Source of the DNA: Hordeum vulgare subsp. vulgare
Lineage: Eukaryota; Streptophyta; Magnoliopsida; Poales; Poaceae
Length of the DNA: 64,000 nt
Reading direction: 5' to 3'
Assembly (NCBI RefSeq): GCF_904849725.1
Contig: NC_058522.1
Location: 235,265,084 to 235,329,083 of the forward strand
A program made the position numbers and the translations under genes. The notes under the pieces are model-generated. The model was not told the origin of the DNA, made no database searches, and saw only the letters and a program-made list of their open reading frames with translations. Shown piece by piece: positions 1-12,450 of this stretch; positions within the stretch are counted from its first letter, which is position 1; every line of letters starts with the position of its first letter.

Positions 1-980
1 TCAATCTCACCGATATTTGGAAACTCCTCTAGGTCATCATATCGGTACCATCGATATTCATATATCAGTCTCACCGAGAATTCAAAAGTTACCACATTTA
101 GTGCAACTCGATACCATAAAGATTCATTTCGATGTCGCCGAGTTAGGTAATAATTTTGTAACATTTGGATTTTGGGGGATACCTATATATATCCCACCAC
201 CTCCTCTCATTTGTAGAGGAAGCACTCAGAACATACTTACACTTGCGAGATCCATTTTCTTAGAGAGAGCCACCTACTCATGTGTTGAGATCAAGAGATT
301 CCAATCAAACCATTTGAAACTTGATCTCTAGCCTCCCCGAGATGATCTCCACAAAATCAATCTCTCGTACCCCAGCCAAATCTGTGAGAGGATTGAGTGT
401 TGAGGAGACTATATTTTGAAGCACAAGAGCAAGGAGTTCATCGTTCTACCACATCTATTACCTTTTGGAGGGTGGTCCATCATAGATTGGTTAGGTATCG
501 CTTGGGAGCCTCCTACTTCGTGTTGTGGAGTTGAACCAAGAAGTTTGTAAGGGCAAGGAAATCGCCTACTTCGTGAAGATCTACCGTGAGTGAGGCTAGT
601 CCTGTGTGGACGTAAGCCATGGTTTTATAGACAAGGCCGCTTCTTCGTGGACCCCTTGCAGGTGGAGCCCTCCGTGGACTCTCGCAGTCGTGACCCTCCA
701 TGGGTTGAAGTATCCACTAACATGGACGTACGATAGCACCACCTATCAGAACCACGCCAAAAATTGCCATGTCAACCTTTGTGTTTGATCTTCCTTCCCT
801 TCCATCTACATTATATTTGCATGTCTTTAATTTCCACAGCTATACTCTTAGATGTGCACGTGTATGGTAAACTTGACTAGTCATAATTGCTAAAACTGAC
901 CCAACACTAAAATTGGGAAAAGGCTAAGTTTTATGTTGTCAAGCAATCACCGCCCCTCTAGACATACTTCAGATCCTACA
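1..980 (+). repeat. 5' LTR of element A (3' part only)
   Basis: Matches the last ~1 kb of the LTR ending at 9012, including imperfect CGGTnnCACCG palindromes, a TATA box (tatatatat at 184-192) and the terminal motif ...GATCCTACA. The primer-binding site starts two bases after the LTR end, which fixes the boundary. Confidence 0.85.
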
Positions 981-982
981 AG

Positions 983-994
983 TGGTATCAGAGC
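983..994 (+). other. Primer-binding site of element A (tRNA-iMet type)
   Basis: TGGTATCAGAGC is the canonical plant Copia primer site complementary to the 3' end of initiator tRNA-Met. It lies AG+2 after the LTR end, as in most Copia elements. Confidence 0.9.
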
Positions 995-1033
995 TTTGGT
1001 CTCCATTGCATTGGTTCCACAACGTAGGAGAGT

Positions 1034-3263
1034 ATGGCGTCTAGTGAGGGAAATTATCACCAGGATCCATATTTTGATGGTATAAACTTTACTAGTTGGA
1101 ACCATAAGATGAAACTGCATATTCTTGGTCATAACCCTGATGTTTGGACTGTTGTTGGTGTGGGTGTGCAAGGTGACTTCTTCAAGGAAGGAACAGAACC
1201 AGATCGCAATGCAACAGTGGACGAATTGAAGATGTTGCAATACAATGCTCAAGCCTGCGACATCCAGTTCAACTGCATGTGCCCCAAAGAATTCAACAAA
1301 ATATGCTACCTTGAGAATGCAACAGAAATTTGGGATACTTTGGTCGATATGCACGAAGGTATAGAATCTGTCAAGGAATCTAAGTTTGATGTGCTTCAAA
1401 GTGAGCTTGATAAGTTCAAGATGAAGGATGGTGAAGGAGTCACTAAGATGTACTCTAGGCTAGCTCTCATCACAAATGAGATTGACGGCTTAGGAAGCGA
1501 AGAGATGACCGACAAATTCATCATCAAGAACATACTTAGAGCCTTGGATGGAAGATATGCCACCTTGTGCACATTAATCCAAATAATGCAAAACTGCAAG
1601 GATTTCAAGCCAATGGAAGTCATTGGAAGGATTGTTTCTCAGGAAATGTCACTCAAGGACAAAGATGAGCTGCACAACAATTCAAGCGGTGCTTACAAAG
1701 CTTCAAGTGATACTCTTGCTACCTCAAATGACAACCTTGTTACCAACGAAGATATTAGCCTCATGGTCAGAAATTTAAACAATTTCTACAAGAGTAGAGG
1801 AAAAGAGAGAAGCTCAAGCTCAAGATATGAAGAGAAGCGTTCATCTAGTTGTGACCGAAACTGCTACAAGTGTAGAAATCCTGGACTATTCCAATGAATT
1901 CTCGGCTCCCCACAAACAAAGAGAAGAGTCACCTAGAAGACAAAGCTCAAGAGACGAGTCACCTCGCAGAGAGAGAATGAGTAGAGAAGATCGTTATGAA
2001 CAAATACACTCGTGGAGAGGCAAGGAATCGGAGAAGAAGGACAAGTACACCAAGAGCAGCTCAAGAAGAAGACATCAAGCTCATGTTGGTGAATGGGTTT
2101 CCGGCTCCTAGTCTAACAACCAATCCGAGAGAACCTACCACTCCAACTCCGATTATAGTCAAGATGAAGGTGTTGTCGATCTTGCACTCGTTTCCTCAAA
2201 CTCCTATGATATATTTGATTCACCAAATGAAGGGATTGGAAACTGTTTCATGGCAAAAGTCCCCAAGGTATCACACCCCTAGTATCTTGATTTTGATAAT
2301 GATGAGGATGACCAATTAGGAGAGGATGACTTTCTCTTTGATAATACTAGTGGTAACATTGAAAATAAACTTGATAATAATCCTGATAGTCAAGAGAAGT
2401 CGAATGATGATGACAATAAAGCCATTGAATGACTAACCAAATAATTAAACACTCTCAAGTTAGCTCATGAAATTACTCTAGAATATCATAGAGATCTTGC
2501 AAGAACTCATGAAAAGCTACGCTCCGAGAAGCTAAATTTAGAGCAAGAGCATGAGTTTCTAAAAGCAATCAATGATCATCTTTGAAAGAAGAGTTCTTCT
2601 TATCTAGACAAATGATTACTCTTTACTACTTTTGTGCCACAAGTTAAACCTAAGAACACTAGTAACAAAGGCACGGAAGCTTCTTCATCTAGTAACAACA
2701 ATGCTAAAGTTAAATCAAATGATGTTGTAGCTAGTAGCTCTATTGATTCCACTAATGATTCTCTTAACCAAGTTACACTTGAGCAAGAAAACAATTTATT
2801 GAAAGGAATTATAGAGAGAGGTGTCTTCAAGAATCTTGTCGGAAGTAAGCAATTTGAGGAAATTGTGCACAACCAAGGAGGATATCGGACGAAGCAAGGC
2901 CTTGGCTACTTCAATGCCAATAGACTTGAATGGGGATTAAGTCAATATCCCATCCTGAAGTTTGTTCCGCAAAAGGAGAAGTATGATCCTACTCTCCCTA
3001 AGGGAACAAGCTCTCAAGATGACCTTCTACCACAAGACAACAAGGGCAAGGGAAAGCTTCAAGAGGAGATTGCCTCATTTGAGGAAGAAACCCAAGCTAA
3101 GGTCACGTGGATTCCCAAGGACATTACTAGAACCACTTCATCTAGTGCTACCACAACTCCAAGGATCACCATCAAGTTCTTGAGGGGTGATTCTGCCAAT
3201 GAAATTCACTGTTATTCATTTTGGCAAGAACTATATGCTATCATCTCCTACCATGTGCATTAG
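1034..3263 (+). pseudogene. gag: Degenerate gag of element A
   Basis: Codes for the capsid-type protein of the retrotransposon. The first open stretch (1034-1897, 287 codons) starts MASSEG and carries a Copia gag fold region (SWNHKMKLHI, EIWDTLVDMHEG, LDKFKMKDGEG) typical of the UBN2/retrotran_gag family. The CCHC zinc knuckle begins CYKC but is broken by a small deletion, and the frame stops. The next frame carries an arginine/serine-rich tail with repeated ESPRR and DESPRRER motifs. A third open part (2634-3263) is rich in Asn/Ser and has the segment LLKGIIERGVFKNL. At least two frameshifts or stops separate the parts, so it cannot make one protein. Element B has the same three parts in the same order. 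Confidence 0.8.
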
Positions 3264-4082
3264 TTCAAGGAGTCACACATTCCCACAAAAGTAAGGAAGG
3301 TACAAGGTAATTAATGCATCTTTGGACATTATCTCACATGTATTTCATTCCATGTCCTTAGATATTCTTTCATATGTTCCTTGTGCTTCGGGACTAACCC
3401 ATTCAGGTGATAAGAGAAACAAACAACAAGGATTTCTCCCAACTCAAGATGATCTTCACCAACAATGAGCATCCACCACCACTACACCTACTTGAGGTCT
3501 TCTACGACAAAACCCAAGGTTAGTTTTCCCTGTTAGGGGGGATGTCACATCAAGGGGGAGCTTTACTCTAAGACTTGAGTGTAACATCTCCTCAAGATGT
3601 GAACACATTGAATGCTTTGTGTAAAAGTGGTAACGCCACTTTGCTTAAATGGTGAGTATGACCTATGATCAAGTATTCTTAACTGGCTCCTATGTCAATA
3701 TACTCATATATAGATGACTTCATCATTGCCAAAGTGTTTGGTAGATGCTAGAGTGTTTGTGCATGTTCACCATGTTTTATTTGACATTTTATTTGAACAC
3801 TAGTAACATTCGAGGATATCCAATTGTTGTTATTTTTATTTCTATTTTATTTGGCCAATTGGATATACAAGAATGCCTAAGTACCTCTCTCTAGTTGTCT
3901 ATGCTTTCTCGTCTCAAATTATATTCATGCTACATCACAAAATTCTAGCAAGCACTTTAGGGACACTCTGTGTGAGGAGCACCCGGAGAACCGTCTCAAC
4001 AAGGGTGACTTCCAAAACTTTCCAAAGTGCATCTCAGTGTGACCAACCTAAAAAAACTTGGTCCCACTAAAGCCTAGGATTG
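3264..4082 (+). other. Spacer between gag and ORF3 of element A; pol absent
   Basis: No coding region is seen. In an autonomous element about 3.4 kb of pol would lie here. The stretch holds a polypurine motif AAGGGGGAG (3552-3560), which recurs in the same relative place in element B (12038-12046, minus strand) and, as AGGGGGAG, in element C (30765-30772, minus strand). It may be a secondary polypurine tract marking the start of the internal LTR-like promoter module. Confidence 0.5.
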
Positions 4083-4097
4083 ATCAGGTTTTCTCAT

Positions 4098-4216
4098 CTC
4101 GGTACCATCGAGTTTTTCTTTCGGACTCATTGAGTTTAACTGTGTGTTGACAGTTAAGCAACTCGGGGCCCCAAAAATTCCATCTCGGTGTCACCGAAAG
4201 GCAGGGGGTATATATA
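4098..4216 (+). promoter_or_regulatory. Internal promoter of element A: palindromes plus TATA box upstream of ORF3
   Basis: Contains CTCGGTACCATCGAG (4098-4112) and CTCGGTGTCACCGAA (4184-4198), the same imperfect palindromes found upstream of the TATA box in the LTR, followed by TATATATA at 4209-4216. A pyrimidine-rich leader and an ATG lie 169 bp downstream. The arrangement copies the LTR promoter. Elements B and C have the same module. Promoter activity is inferred. Confidence 0.6.
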
Positions 4217-4377
4217 CTCCACGGACCCGACGTTTGAAATACATCTTAAAACTTTGCCTCCCGCACCTCCTCGTTGTCGTGCCCTAGTCCTCAGGACATC
4301 GCCTTGTCTCTCTCGTGCGCCCTTGCCATTGGAGTCCTTGTCGTCGACGGAAATCACCACCGCCGTCGTCGTCGTCG

Positions 4378-6968
4378 ATGGAAATCAACACCACCGTCGT
4401 CGCCGTAGTGGAACCTCCACCAAGCTAGGGTATGGATACGGCCCCTCTTTGCGCTCCCATCTCCGATTCATGTGCAAATAGGCTTTGATGAATTCTGTCC
4501 ATGTTTGCAATGACTCCATCCAGAAGAATATTATTGGAGATTATAGAACGAAGAAGAACTTAGGTTTAGCCGTCCGCAAAACCAAATCTCGGTGTCACTG
4601 AGTCAGAAAAGTCGGTCTTACTGATTTTGGTTTTAGGGCTATTGAGAACGATCTCAGTGAAACCGAGTTTCTCTTTTTCGTGAAACCGAAAAGGGTTGCC
4701 AAGTGCCTGTTAAAGAGAACATCAGTCGCGGTGGGTCCGAAATTTTTGACTCGGTGGAACCGATATCCCTTTTTGCTGAATGTTAAACCTAAATTTTTAG
4801 AGTTCAAATCTTTGCAAAACTAACGAATTTTGTGATGCTCATCCATTCTAGCTCTTCTAAATCTCTTCACAGGGTTTGCTTGTGTGCTTGGCTGCTTGTC
4901 AGATTGTCAGGATCATAGGATACTCAGAACAACTTCAGTGAGCCCAGTGCTGACATAGATTGAGGCACTAGTCCATAGAGGGCAGCTTCTGACCCAGGTA
5001 CACCTAGTTCTCATGGTTTTCCCAAGGCAGCTACCAGATCTAGGAAGAAGCTAAATTCAGATAAAGAAGATGCTCATTTTATCCCAGAGGAAATTAATTC
5101 CCCAGAAGGAGAAAGAGAAGACCACAGTCAAGAAAACTGTGAGGAAGGAGTATGCTAGATTTGCTGATGTGAGAGCCCGAGAGTCTGCTAAGCAAGGGAT
5201 GACACTCACCCTTGAGAGACCCTCTTCCGGGCTTATCAAGAAGCTAGCTAAGAAAAGAGAGAGGAAGACAACTGTCTATGTGACTCGAAGGCAATTTCCA
5301 TGGTAAGAACTCCTGAATAGAGTGAAAAGGAGGAAGAAGAGATTCTAGGTGATGCCCCTCCTGCTAAGAAGAAGAAACTTATGGCTGATGTTATGCCAAA
5401 GAAAACTGCACCCGAGTCTTCAGCACCTAAGCCTAAGAAGCCAGTAGTGCCCAAGAGGACTACTAAGGACATTCCTGCAGTAGAGAAGAACAAAGGGTCG
5501 GCATCCAGAGAATATGGTGCAAAAGAGGAGGAAGATGCACCTGTGCTGATGAAGCTGAGAGCTCATTTGCCATTGTACAATGATGCCCATCCTATTGCTG
5601 AAGACATGAAGAAGAGAAGGGATCAAGTAATGAGATAGTGGAGATCTGTTGATCCAGATGCTACCAGAAGGAGAACTGTTGTAGATCCTCGTTTCCACAC
5701 AAAGGAGCAACAAGGTTTCTATGAGACAGTGTTTCTTGACAAGAGTCCTGCAGTCAGTGACATGAGATGTGTTGATTGTGATTACATCAAGGCCAATGAG
5801 GATTACTTTCCTCATGTGAGAGATAATTTCACACTAGTTATATTGAGGATTTTTTGGCAAAGAGATGACAGCGTGGAACGATGAGACGATCATGCAATTC
5901 TATTCTACTGCTCACTTCTATCTAGATGGAAAGATAGTATGGATGACGGAAGGTCACATGTATGAGGCCACAATAGATGAGTGGGCCACTATCATTGGTG
6001 CCCCAAAGACACAAGGGGGAGAACTGGATGTGTACTCAGAATCCAAGATGAATCACAACTCCATGGCAAACATGTAAAATCCAGTGTCCCATCAGTATGT
6101 GAAGACATGTAAATTTAGCTCTCTCTATTTTCTACAAGTAGGAATACGTACTACGAACACCGTTATGAGATACACCATGATGCCCATGTTAGGAGTTATT
6201 AAGATGATCAGAGGTCATTCCATTAACATGCTGGACTATCTAGACACCCACACCCGGTTCCATGTGATGTACTTGATAGTAGAGAATGTCAAGATGACTG
6301 CTGCTAATCAGAAAAGATATTATGGGTATGCACCATACATTCAGATGTTCATCAATGCCAAGATTGGCAAGTATGCATATCAACTTGATCATCCACACCT
6401 GCCACTATGACCAGAGTTTGAACATAATGTAGTTGTGATGTACCCAGCCATCCCAGCTTAGCTACTCCGCGAGAGGCAGCAGAGGAAGAGGTAGCTAGGA
6501 ATGCTCCAGCACCAACTCTAGAGCTCAGAACTAGAGAGGAGGAGATGTCATTTCTTGTCAGCGCCATCCAAAGGATGGAGAACAATATTACCGAGCTTCA
6601 ACTGAACCAAAAGAGCCTTGAGAGGATTGTGGAAACAAAATTCCACGATGTGGATGTCAAAGTAACAAACTTGACTACAACTATTGAGCAGCTCCAGCAT
6701 GAAGTTGATTATTTGCAGATTCCTCATTCCAGCAGTGATGATGAAGAGTCGCCTCCTCCCACGACCACTCAGTTCAGTACCAACCCTAGGTCTGCAGCTG
6801 CCAATGATGGAATCAAGACCAACTTCATCAGCTCAAGCTTCAGTATCTTCAGCTCCAGCTCCAGCTTCTGCACCTCCAATATCAACATCTCCATCTCGAG
6901 GGACATCTACAGAAGCCTTCATCGACGCCCTCTTATCTGCTACATCGACTGCTATCAGAGGAGATTGA
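4378..6968 (+). pseudogene. ORF3 of element A (plant-transposon-protein domain), spliced and broken
   Basis: Exon 1 (4378-4429, 52 nt, phase 1) starts at ATG and ends at a GTATGG donor; it lines up with the 52-nt exon 1 of element B. It already contains a TAG. The intron (4430-4910) ends in ...TTGTCAG. Exon 2 encodes a lysine-rich N-terminal part (5070-5638 in two frames), then the conserved block QFYSTAHFYLDGKIVWMTEG (5895-5954), which matches the corresponding part of ORF3 in element C, then a coiled-coil-like C-terminal part (6545-6800) with LERIVETKFHDVDVKVTNL. Several stops and frameshifts make it non-functional. The family looks like the putative plant transposon protein domain (Transposase_32 type); its function is unknown. 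Confidence 0.6.
4586..4762 (+). repeat. Palindrome array inside the ORF3 intron of element A
   Basis: Several imperfect copies of the CGGTnnnACCG motif in both orientations (for example near 4588, 4651, 4680 and 4752) cluster within the intron, apart from those in the promoter. A second intronic array is also present in element C, and element B has copies just downstream of its donor. Confidence 0.6.
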
Positions 6969-7462
6969 TCCCAGAGGGACTATTAGTTCTAGACCTTTGA
7001 ACTTTTTGGTAACTTGTTGCCAAAGGGGAGAAGTGTATAGATCAATTAGGGCTGAGAGAGAGAGCTTTGCTTTTTTATTTGCTCTCATTTTGGTTTTACA
7101 AAACATTTGGTCCTTTGGGTGATTGTATCTTTGGAGAGAAGTGTTTGATCATGCGCTTTGATTATTGATGCCGCTACATTATTACCTTTAAGCTATCTAC
7201 ATGATGATCGTTCACTCATTTGTCTGGTGTTATGTTCATTACTATTCATTCATATCTTTTATGCGCACCACCAAGATGTATGTGACATGGAAGAGTGACC
7301 CATGATCCTAATCGATTGTGCATTTGCATTCAATCGCAAATTTAAAATAATGCACAAATATAGGCGGAGATCTTGTTTTTCACATACTTCTAAAAGTGTT
7401 GATGCTAATCATTGATTATATCTTTTGTCGAAGCTTCGATCTATGTGTTGTCATCAATTACC
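6969..7462 (+). other. Non-coding 3' internal region of element A
   Basis: No gene is seen. This is the stretch between the ORF3 remnant and the polypurine tract, with T-rich patches. Confidence 0.6.
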
Positions 7463-7476
7463 AAAAAGGGGGACAT
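7463..7476 (+). other. Polypurine tract of element A
   Basis: AAAAAGGGGGACAT directly precedes the LTR start TGAAAGCACA. Element C has the near-identical tract AAAAAGGGGGAGAT (reverse strand). Confidence 0.85.
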
Positions 7477-9012
7477 TGAAAGCACAGTTGCTCCCTAAGG
7501 TGGTTTTGGTAATTAATAACAACATACGTATCATCGAACTAATGAACTTATCCAAGTATATTTCAGAAAATTTCAAATATGTATTGGCTAAATAATTATG
7601 AGGAGAAACCCCTAGATGCAAGGAAAGGAATAGGATTCGCTCGAGCTTCAAGCAAGAAGACTCTACATTTTACATTTGTGAGAAATCACTTTTCAGGTCA
7701 TAGGAAAGCCAGTACTATTAAAAGGGGGTAAGGTATTATGATGAATTGGTTGCTCAAGTGCTTAGAGATAGCCACCAAAAATATTCACTCATTCTCTAAC
7801 AAATATCTTTGTCCAAAGCCAAAACAGCAAAGTCGGTGCCACCAACTTTTCCTACTCGGCCCTACCGATTTTCCTAGTGACGGATCCTATGACAAACCCT
7901 AATCTCTTGGTACCACTAAGTTTCCTATTGTTTCCAGGGAGACCAGTGACCAACTCTCTAGTGTCTCAATTCCAAGAATCAAAAATTCTGAGATGGGAAT
8001 CTGTCTCACAGAGATTTGGAAACTACTCTAGATAATCGTATCGATATCATCGAGATTCATATATCGGTCTCATTGACATTCATATATTGGTATATCGAGA
8101 ATTCAAAGTTGCCACATTTAGTGCAACTCGGTACCACCGAGATTCATTTCGGTGTCATCGAGTTGGGCAATAATGTTGTAATGGTTGGACTTTGGAGGAT
8201 GCCTATATATACCCCTCACCTCCTCTAGTTCATAGAGGAAACACTCAGAACATACTTACACTTTCCAGATCCATTTTTCTGAGAGAGAGACACCTACTCA
8301 TGTGTTGAGTTCAAGAGATTCCAATCCAACCATTTCAAACTTGATCTCTAACCTCCCAAAGTTTCTTTCCACAAAATTAACCTCTCCTACCCATTCCAAA
8401 TCTATGAGAGAGTGATTGAGTGTTGAGGAGACTATCTTTTCAAGCACAAGAGCAAGGAGTTCATCATTCTACCACATCTGTTACATTTTCGAGGGTGGTG
8501 CCTCCTAGATTGGTTAGGTGTCACTTGGGAGGCTCCTACTTTGTATTGTTGAGTTGAACCAAGAAGTTTGTAAGGGCAAGGAGATCGCATACTTCGTGAA
8601 GATGTACCATGAGTGAGGCTAGTCCTATGTGTATGTAAGCCATGGTGCAATAGACAAGGTTGCTTCTTCGTGGAACCCTTGTGTATGGAGCCCTCCGTGG
8701 ACTCTCACAACTGTTACCCTTTGTGGGTTGAAGTCTACACTAACGTGGACGTACGATAGAACCACTTATGGGAACCATACCAAAAATCACCATGTCAACA
8801 TTTGCGTTTGATCTTCCTTACGTTCCCTCTACATTACATTTGCATGTCTTTACTTTTAGCTTCTATACTCTTAGATGTGCATGTGTAGGGTTACCTTGAC
8901 TAGTCATACTTGCTAAAACTGGCCCACAACTAAAATTGGGAAAAGGCAAATTTTTTATTTTGTGAAGTAGTCTAGTGACCCCCCCCCCTCTAGACATACT
9001 TTCGATCCTACA
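7477..9012 (+). repeat. 3' LTR of element A (1536 bp)
   Basis: Runs TGAAAGCACA...GATCCTACA. It carries the family palindrome CTCGGTACCACCGAG at 8127-8141 and further imperfect copies between about 7840 and 8165, followed by the TATA box TATATATA at 8204-8211. It ends with a C run and ...CTCTAGACATAC..CGATCCTACA, resembling the LTR end of element C. Confidence 0.85.
8127..8211 (+). promoter_or_regulatory. LTR promoter of element A: palindromes and TATA box
   Basis: A 15-nt palindrome CTCGGTACCACCGAG and a degenerate copy TTCGGTGTCATCGAG lie within 65 bp of TATATATA. The same order recurs at 9-192 in the 5' LTR remnant and, reversed, in the LTR of element B (TATA at 15443-15450). Confidence 0.65.
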
Positions 9013-9149
9013 TGTTGGTTCGTTCAGAGGGCTTCCTCTGTGAATGAGAGGCAGGTGGAGGGTATATGTAGGCATATCCACAAATACAACCATTACAACA
9101 CTATTGCCCAACTTTGTGGAACCAAAGTAAAAAAACTTGGTTGCACCAA
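9013..9149 (-). repeat. Remnant of the 3' LTR of element B
   Basis: Aligns, in reverse orientation, with the middle of the B 5' LTR (about 15393-15530): a TATA-like stretch, gcttcctctgtgaatgag and ggttgcacc are shared. Element A interrupts it on the left and a solo LTR on the right. Confidence 0.75.
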
Positions 9150-10889
9150 TGATACTTGTGGTCTGAGTTGGGTTTTCCATGAAGAGGAACGGGTTATCAC
9201 AGCCGATTGTGGGTATGTATTTACCTCAGTTATAAAATGAAGGTTATCAAACCAATAGGAATACCAATCCTCAATTGTCTTCGGTGGCTGCACACAAAGG
9301 AACAAACAACTTGCATCCAATGTAGGCAAGAGGGTTGTCAACCCCCTTGATCTCGTTATTTGCAAGTAAGTGAGTTGTGTAGATAATTATAGATAATTGT
9401 AAAATGCAAAATAAAATAAAAAGGTAAGTAATAACAGTAAGGTAATGATAGCATTTGTAAATAGATGAGTGAATAGACCCAGGGGTTGTAGTGTTCGCTA
9501 GTGGCATCTCTCACAGAATGAGCATATGTTGGGTAAACAAATTACTGTGGGCAATTGATAGAAAAGCTGATAGTTAGGTGATTTTCACGACAATGATCAT
9601 GTGTATATAGGCATCACGTCCATAAACAAATAGGTAGACTCATGTATGCACCTATTACTATTACTCCACACATCAATTGCTATCCAGCATGCATCTAGAG
9701 TATTAAGTAAAACAGAGTAATGCTTGGTGAACAATGACATGATGTAGACAAAGTAAACTCAATCAATATGATTAACCCCTCTCGCAAGCATTCGCAACTA
9801 CGAAAGAAGAATTAAGACTAAGTCTAACCATAGCATTAAACTAGTGGATCCAAATCAGCCCCTTACAAAGCAACGCATAAACTAGGGTTTAAGCTTCTGT
9901 CACTCTAGCAACCCATCATCCACTTATTACTTCCCAATGCCTTCCTCTAGGCCCAAATAATGGTGAAGTGTTATGTAGTCGACGTTCACATAACACCACT
10001 AGAGGAGAGACAACATACAATGCATCAAAATATCGAACGAATACCGAATTCACATGACTACTTATAGCAAGACTTATCCCATGTCCTCAGTAACAAAAGT
10101 GACTACTCACAAAGCATAATTATGTTCATGACCAGAGAGGTATTGAATAACACTGAGGATCTGAACATATAATCTTCCATCGAGTAATCCAACTAGCATC
10201 AACTACAAAGAGTAATTAACACTACTAGCAACCTTACAAGTACCAATCGGAGTCGCGAGACGGAGATTGGATACAAGAGATGAACAAGGGTTTGGAGATG
10301 AGATGGTGCTGAGGAAGATGTTGATGGTGATGAGTCCTCTCCGATGAGAGGAGTGTTGGTGATGACGATGGCAACGATTTCCCCCTCCGGGAGGGAAGTT
10401 TCCCCGGCAGGACGACCCTGCCGGAGCTCTAGATTGGTTCTGCTCAAGTTCCGCCTCATGGCGGCGGCGACTCCTCCCGAAAGCCTCCTCCTAATTTTTC
10501 TGGCATGAAACCCTCCTTATAGCAAAAGATGGGAGCCAGAGGGGCAACGGGGGGCCCATAAGCCACCTAGGCACGGCCAGGGGGTGGGCCGCGCCTGGCA
10601 GGCTTGTGGCCTCCTAGTGGCTCCCCTGTGGTACTTATTCCGCCCAGTATTTTATATAATATCCAAAATAATTTCTCGTTGATTTTTGCGGCTTTTGGAG
10701 TTGCGCAGAATAGGTATCTCGAACTTGCTCCTTTTTCAGACCAGAATTCCAGCTGCCGGCATTCTCCCTCTTCATGTAAACCTTACAAGATAAGAGAGAA
10801 AAGGCATAAGTATTGTACCGTGAAGTGTAATAACAGCCCATAAAGCGATAAATATCAACATAAAAGCATGATGCAAAATGGACGTATCA
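9150..10889 (-). mobile_element. Gypsy-type solo LTR S1 (1740 bp)
   Basis: On the minus strand it begins TGATACGTCCATTTTGCATC and ends ...CACAAGTATCA, a TG...CA LTR of the kind common in Triticeae Gypsy elements. No internal domain is present. Its first ~600 plus-strand bases match the start of LTR E (25019-25615). The flanks (ACCAA left, GCCTC right) do not match, so no target duplication survives. The small open frames inside look incidental. Confidence 0.75.
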
Positions 10890-10899
10890 GCCTCCAAGA

Positions 10900-11065
10900 C
10901 TGACTTTCTCCTTAATGAAAACTTGGTCACATTTTTGGCTTCACCGACAAAGGCAACTCGGTCTCACCAATAAATTTCTCATAAATCCTAATCCCAAATC
11001 GGTGGTACTAATTCGTTTGCACTCGATGACACTGAGATGCATATTGCGGAACCCTAAACCTAAAA
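10900..11065 (-). repeat. Palindrome array in the ORF3 intron of element B
   Basis: Contains imperfect copies such as ctcggtctcaccaat, atcggtggtactaat and ctcgatgacactgag. They lie downstream (minus strand) of the exon 1 donor, as in elements A and C. The intron is cut short at 10890, so the acceptor is not present. Confidence 0.55.
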
Positions 11066-11184
11066 TGTCTCGTTCGGCTATTCTAAGGGAATGGATAGAT
11101 GTGTTTAAAACGATGGAAAGAAGATGAACATGATCTAATGTGCAAGATTCAGAGTTGGGAGCGCAAAAGGGATCGAATTCTTAC

Positions 11185-11236
11185 CCTGGTTCTGTGAGGA
11201 ACTCTCTACGGCGGCGACGATGGGGGGGATTGCCAT
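11185..11236 (-). pseudogene. ORF3 exon 1 of element B
   Basis: An ATG codes for 17 residues starting MAIPPIVAAVE and ends, after 52 nt in phase 1, at a good donor (CAGG/GTAAGAA). Length and phase equal those of exon 1 in element A, and the second half is similar in sequence. The downstream exon 2 has been deleted, so no product can be made. Confidence 0.55.
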
Positions 11237-11365
11237 TGACAGCGGCAGACTCCGATAGCGAGAGCGAATGGGGGGTGAGGGAGATGTCCGTGGACTTTTA
11301 GTGCGGCAGTAGAGAGTTGCGGGAGGCTGAGATATTTAAGTAGTTTTCAACTTCGGGTTCACGGG

Positions 11366-11545
11366 TATATATACCTTTCTCCTATTGGTAGCACCGATTT
11401 CAACATTTCGGTGCCACCGAGTTTCTTAACCGCCAGAGGACAAAGAACCTCGGTGAGGCCGAGATTTAAAAACCGGTAGTACTGAGGTGCAAAAACAGGA
11501 TCAACCCTAGTGCTTCAGTGAAACTGAGTTTATGAAGTTAGTTAC
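11366..11545 (-). promoter_or_regulatory. Internal promoter of element B
   Basis: On the minus strand, palindromes (for example 11407-11421, ttcggtgccaccgag on the plus strand) precede TATATATA at 11373-11366. The ORF3 ATG follows 130 bp downstream. Same module as in A (4098-4216) and C (30041-30460). Confidence 0.6.
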
Positions 11546-12450
11546 ACCGAGCGGCACATGGAGGTTTTGGAAGTTATCTCTTGTCGAAATGGAACTCCGA
11601 TTGCTCCTCACACAGAGGGTCCGAAAAGTGCTTCCTCAAATTTTGTGGTGAAGCATGAATTGAATTTGGGATGATAAAGCATAGATAGCTGGAGGGGGTA
11701 CCTAGGCATTCTTGTACATCCAATTGGCCAAAGAAAATGAAAGCCGAATAACAAAAATTGGATGTCCTTGAATGAGTAAAATATGCATACCAACATGCTC
11801 ACACAATAAGATGTCAAATAAAACATGGCAAACGTGCACAACCACTCTAGTATCTACCAAGCACTTGGGAATGACTATGTCATCTATATATGAGTACATT
11901 GACTTAGGAGCCAATTAAGAGTACTTGATCATAGGTCATACTCGTCGTTTAAGCACAAGTGGGGTTGCCACTTTTACATAAATCTTTCAATGCGTTCACA
12001 TCTTAAGAGATCCTCTTACTCAAGTCTTAGAGTAAATCTCCCCCTTCATGTGACATCTCCCCTAAGAGGGGCAAACTAACCTCGGGTTTGGACATAGAAG
12101 ACTTCATGAGGGTGATGTAGTAGTGGATGCTCATAGTTGATGAAGATCATCTTGAGTTGGGAGCTATCCTTGTTGTTTTGTACTCTCCTCACCTACATGG
12201 GTTAGTCCCACACAAGGAACAAATACAAGGATATCAATAAACATGGAATAATACACATGTAGTATGGTGTCCATTACTACATTAATTACCTTGTCTCTTG
12301 CTTACCTTTGAGGGAATATGTGACTCCTTGAACTATTGCATAATATGTTGGAGTTCATTGCAAATAGTCCTTACCAAAAAGAATGTGAGTAAATTTTGTT
12401 GGTGTTCCCTCAAGAACTTCTCTAGTTCTTCTTCTTGGAGACCCACATCA
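11546..12450 (-). other. Spacer of element B between gag and internal promoter
   Basis: No coding region is seen. It corresponds to 3264-4082 of element A, including the polypurine motif AAGGGGGAG on the minus strand (12046-12038). Confidence 0.5.

Larger units (their letters stand above)
1..9012 (+). mobile_element. Element A: Sirevirus-like Copia LTR retrotransposon, non-autonomous, 5' end outside window
   Basis: The right-hand LTR is complete, and its last ~1 kb matches the sequence at the window start, so the window opens inside the 5' LTR. Order: LTR, iMet-type primer site, degenerate gag, a short spacer where pol should be, an internal promoter, a broken spliced ORF3, polypurine tract, LTR. 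No protease, integrase or reverse transcriptase motif is visible. The two LTR copies differ at many positions, so the insertion is old. The right flank begins TGTTG and continues as a reversed LTR of the same family, so A landed inside the 3' LTR of element B. Confidence 0.85.
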
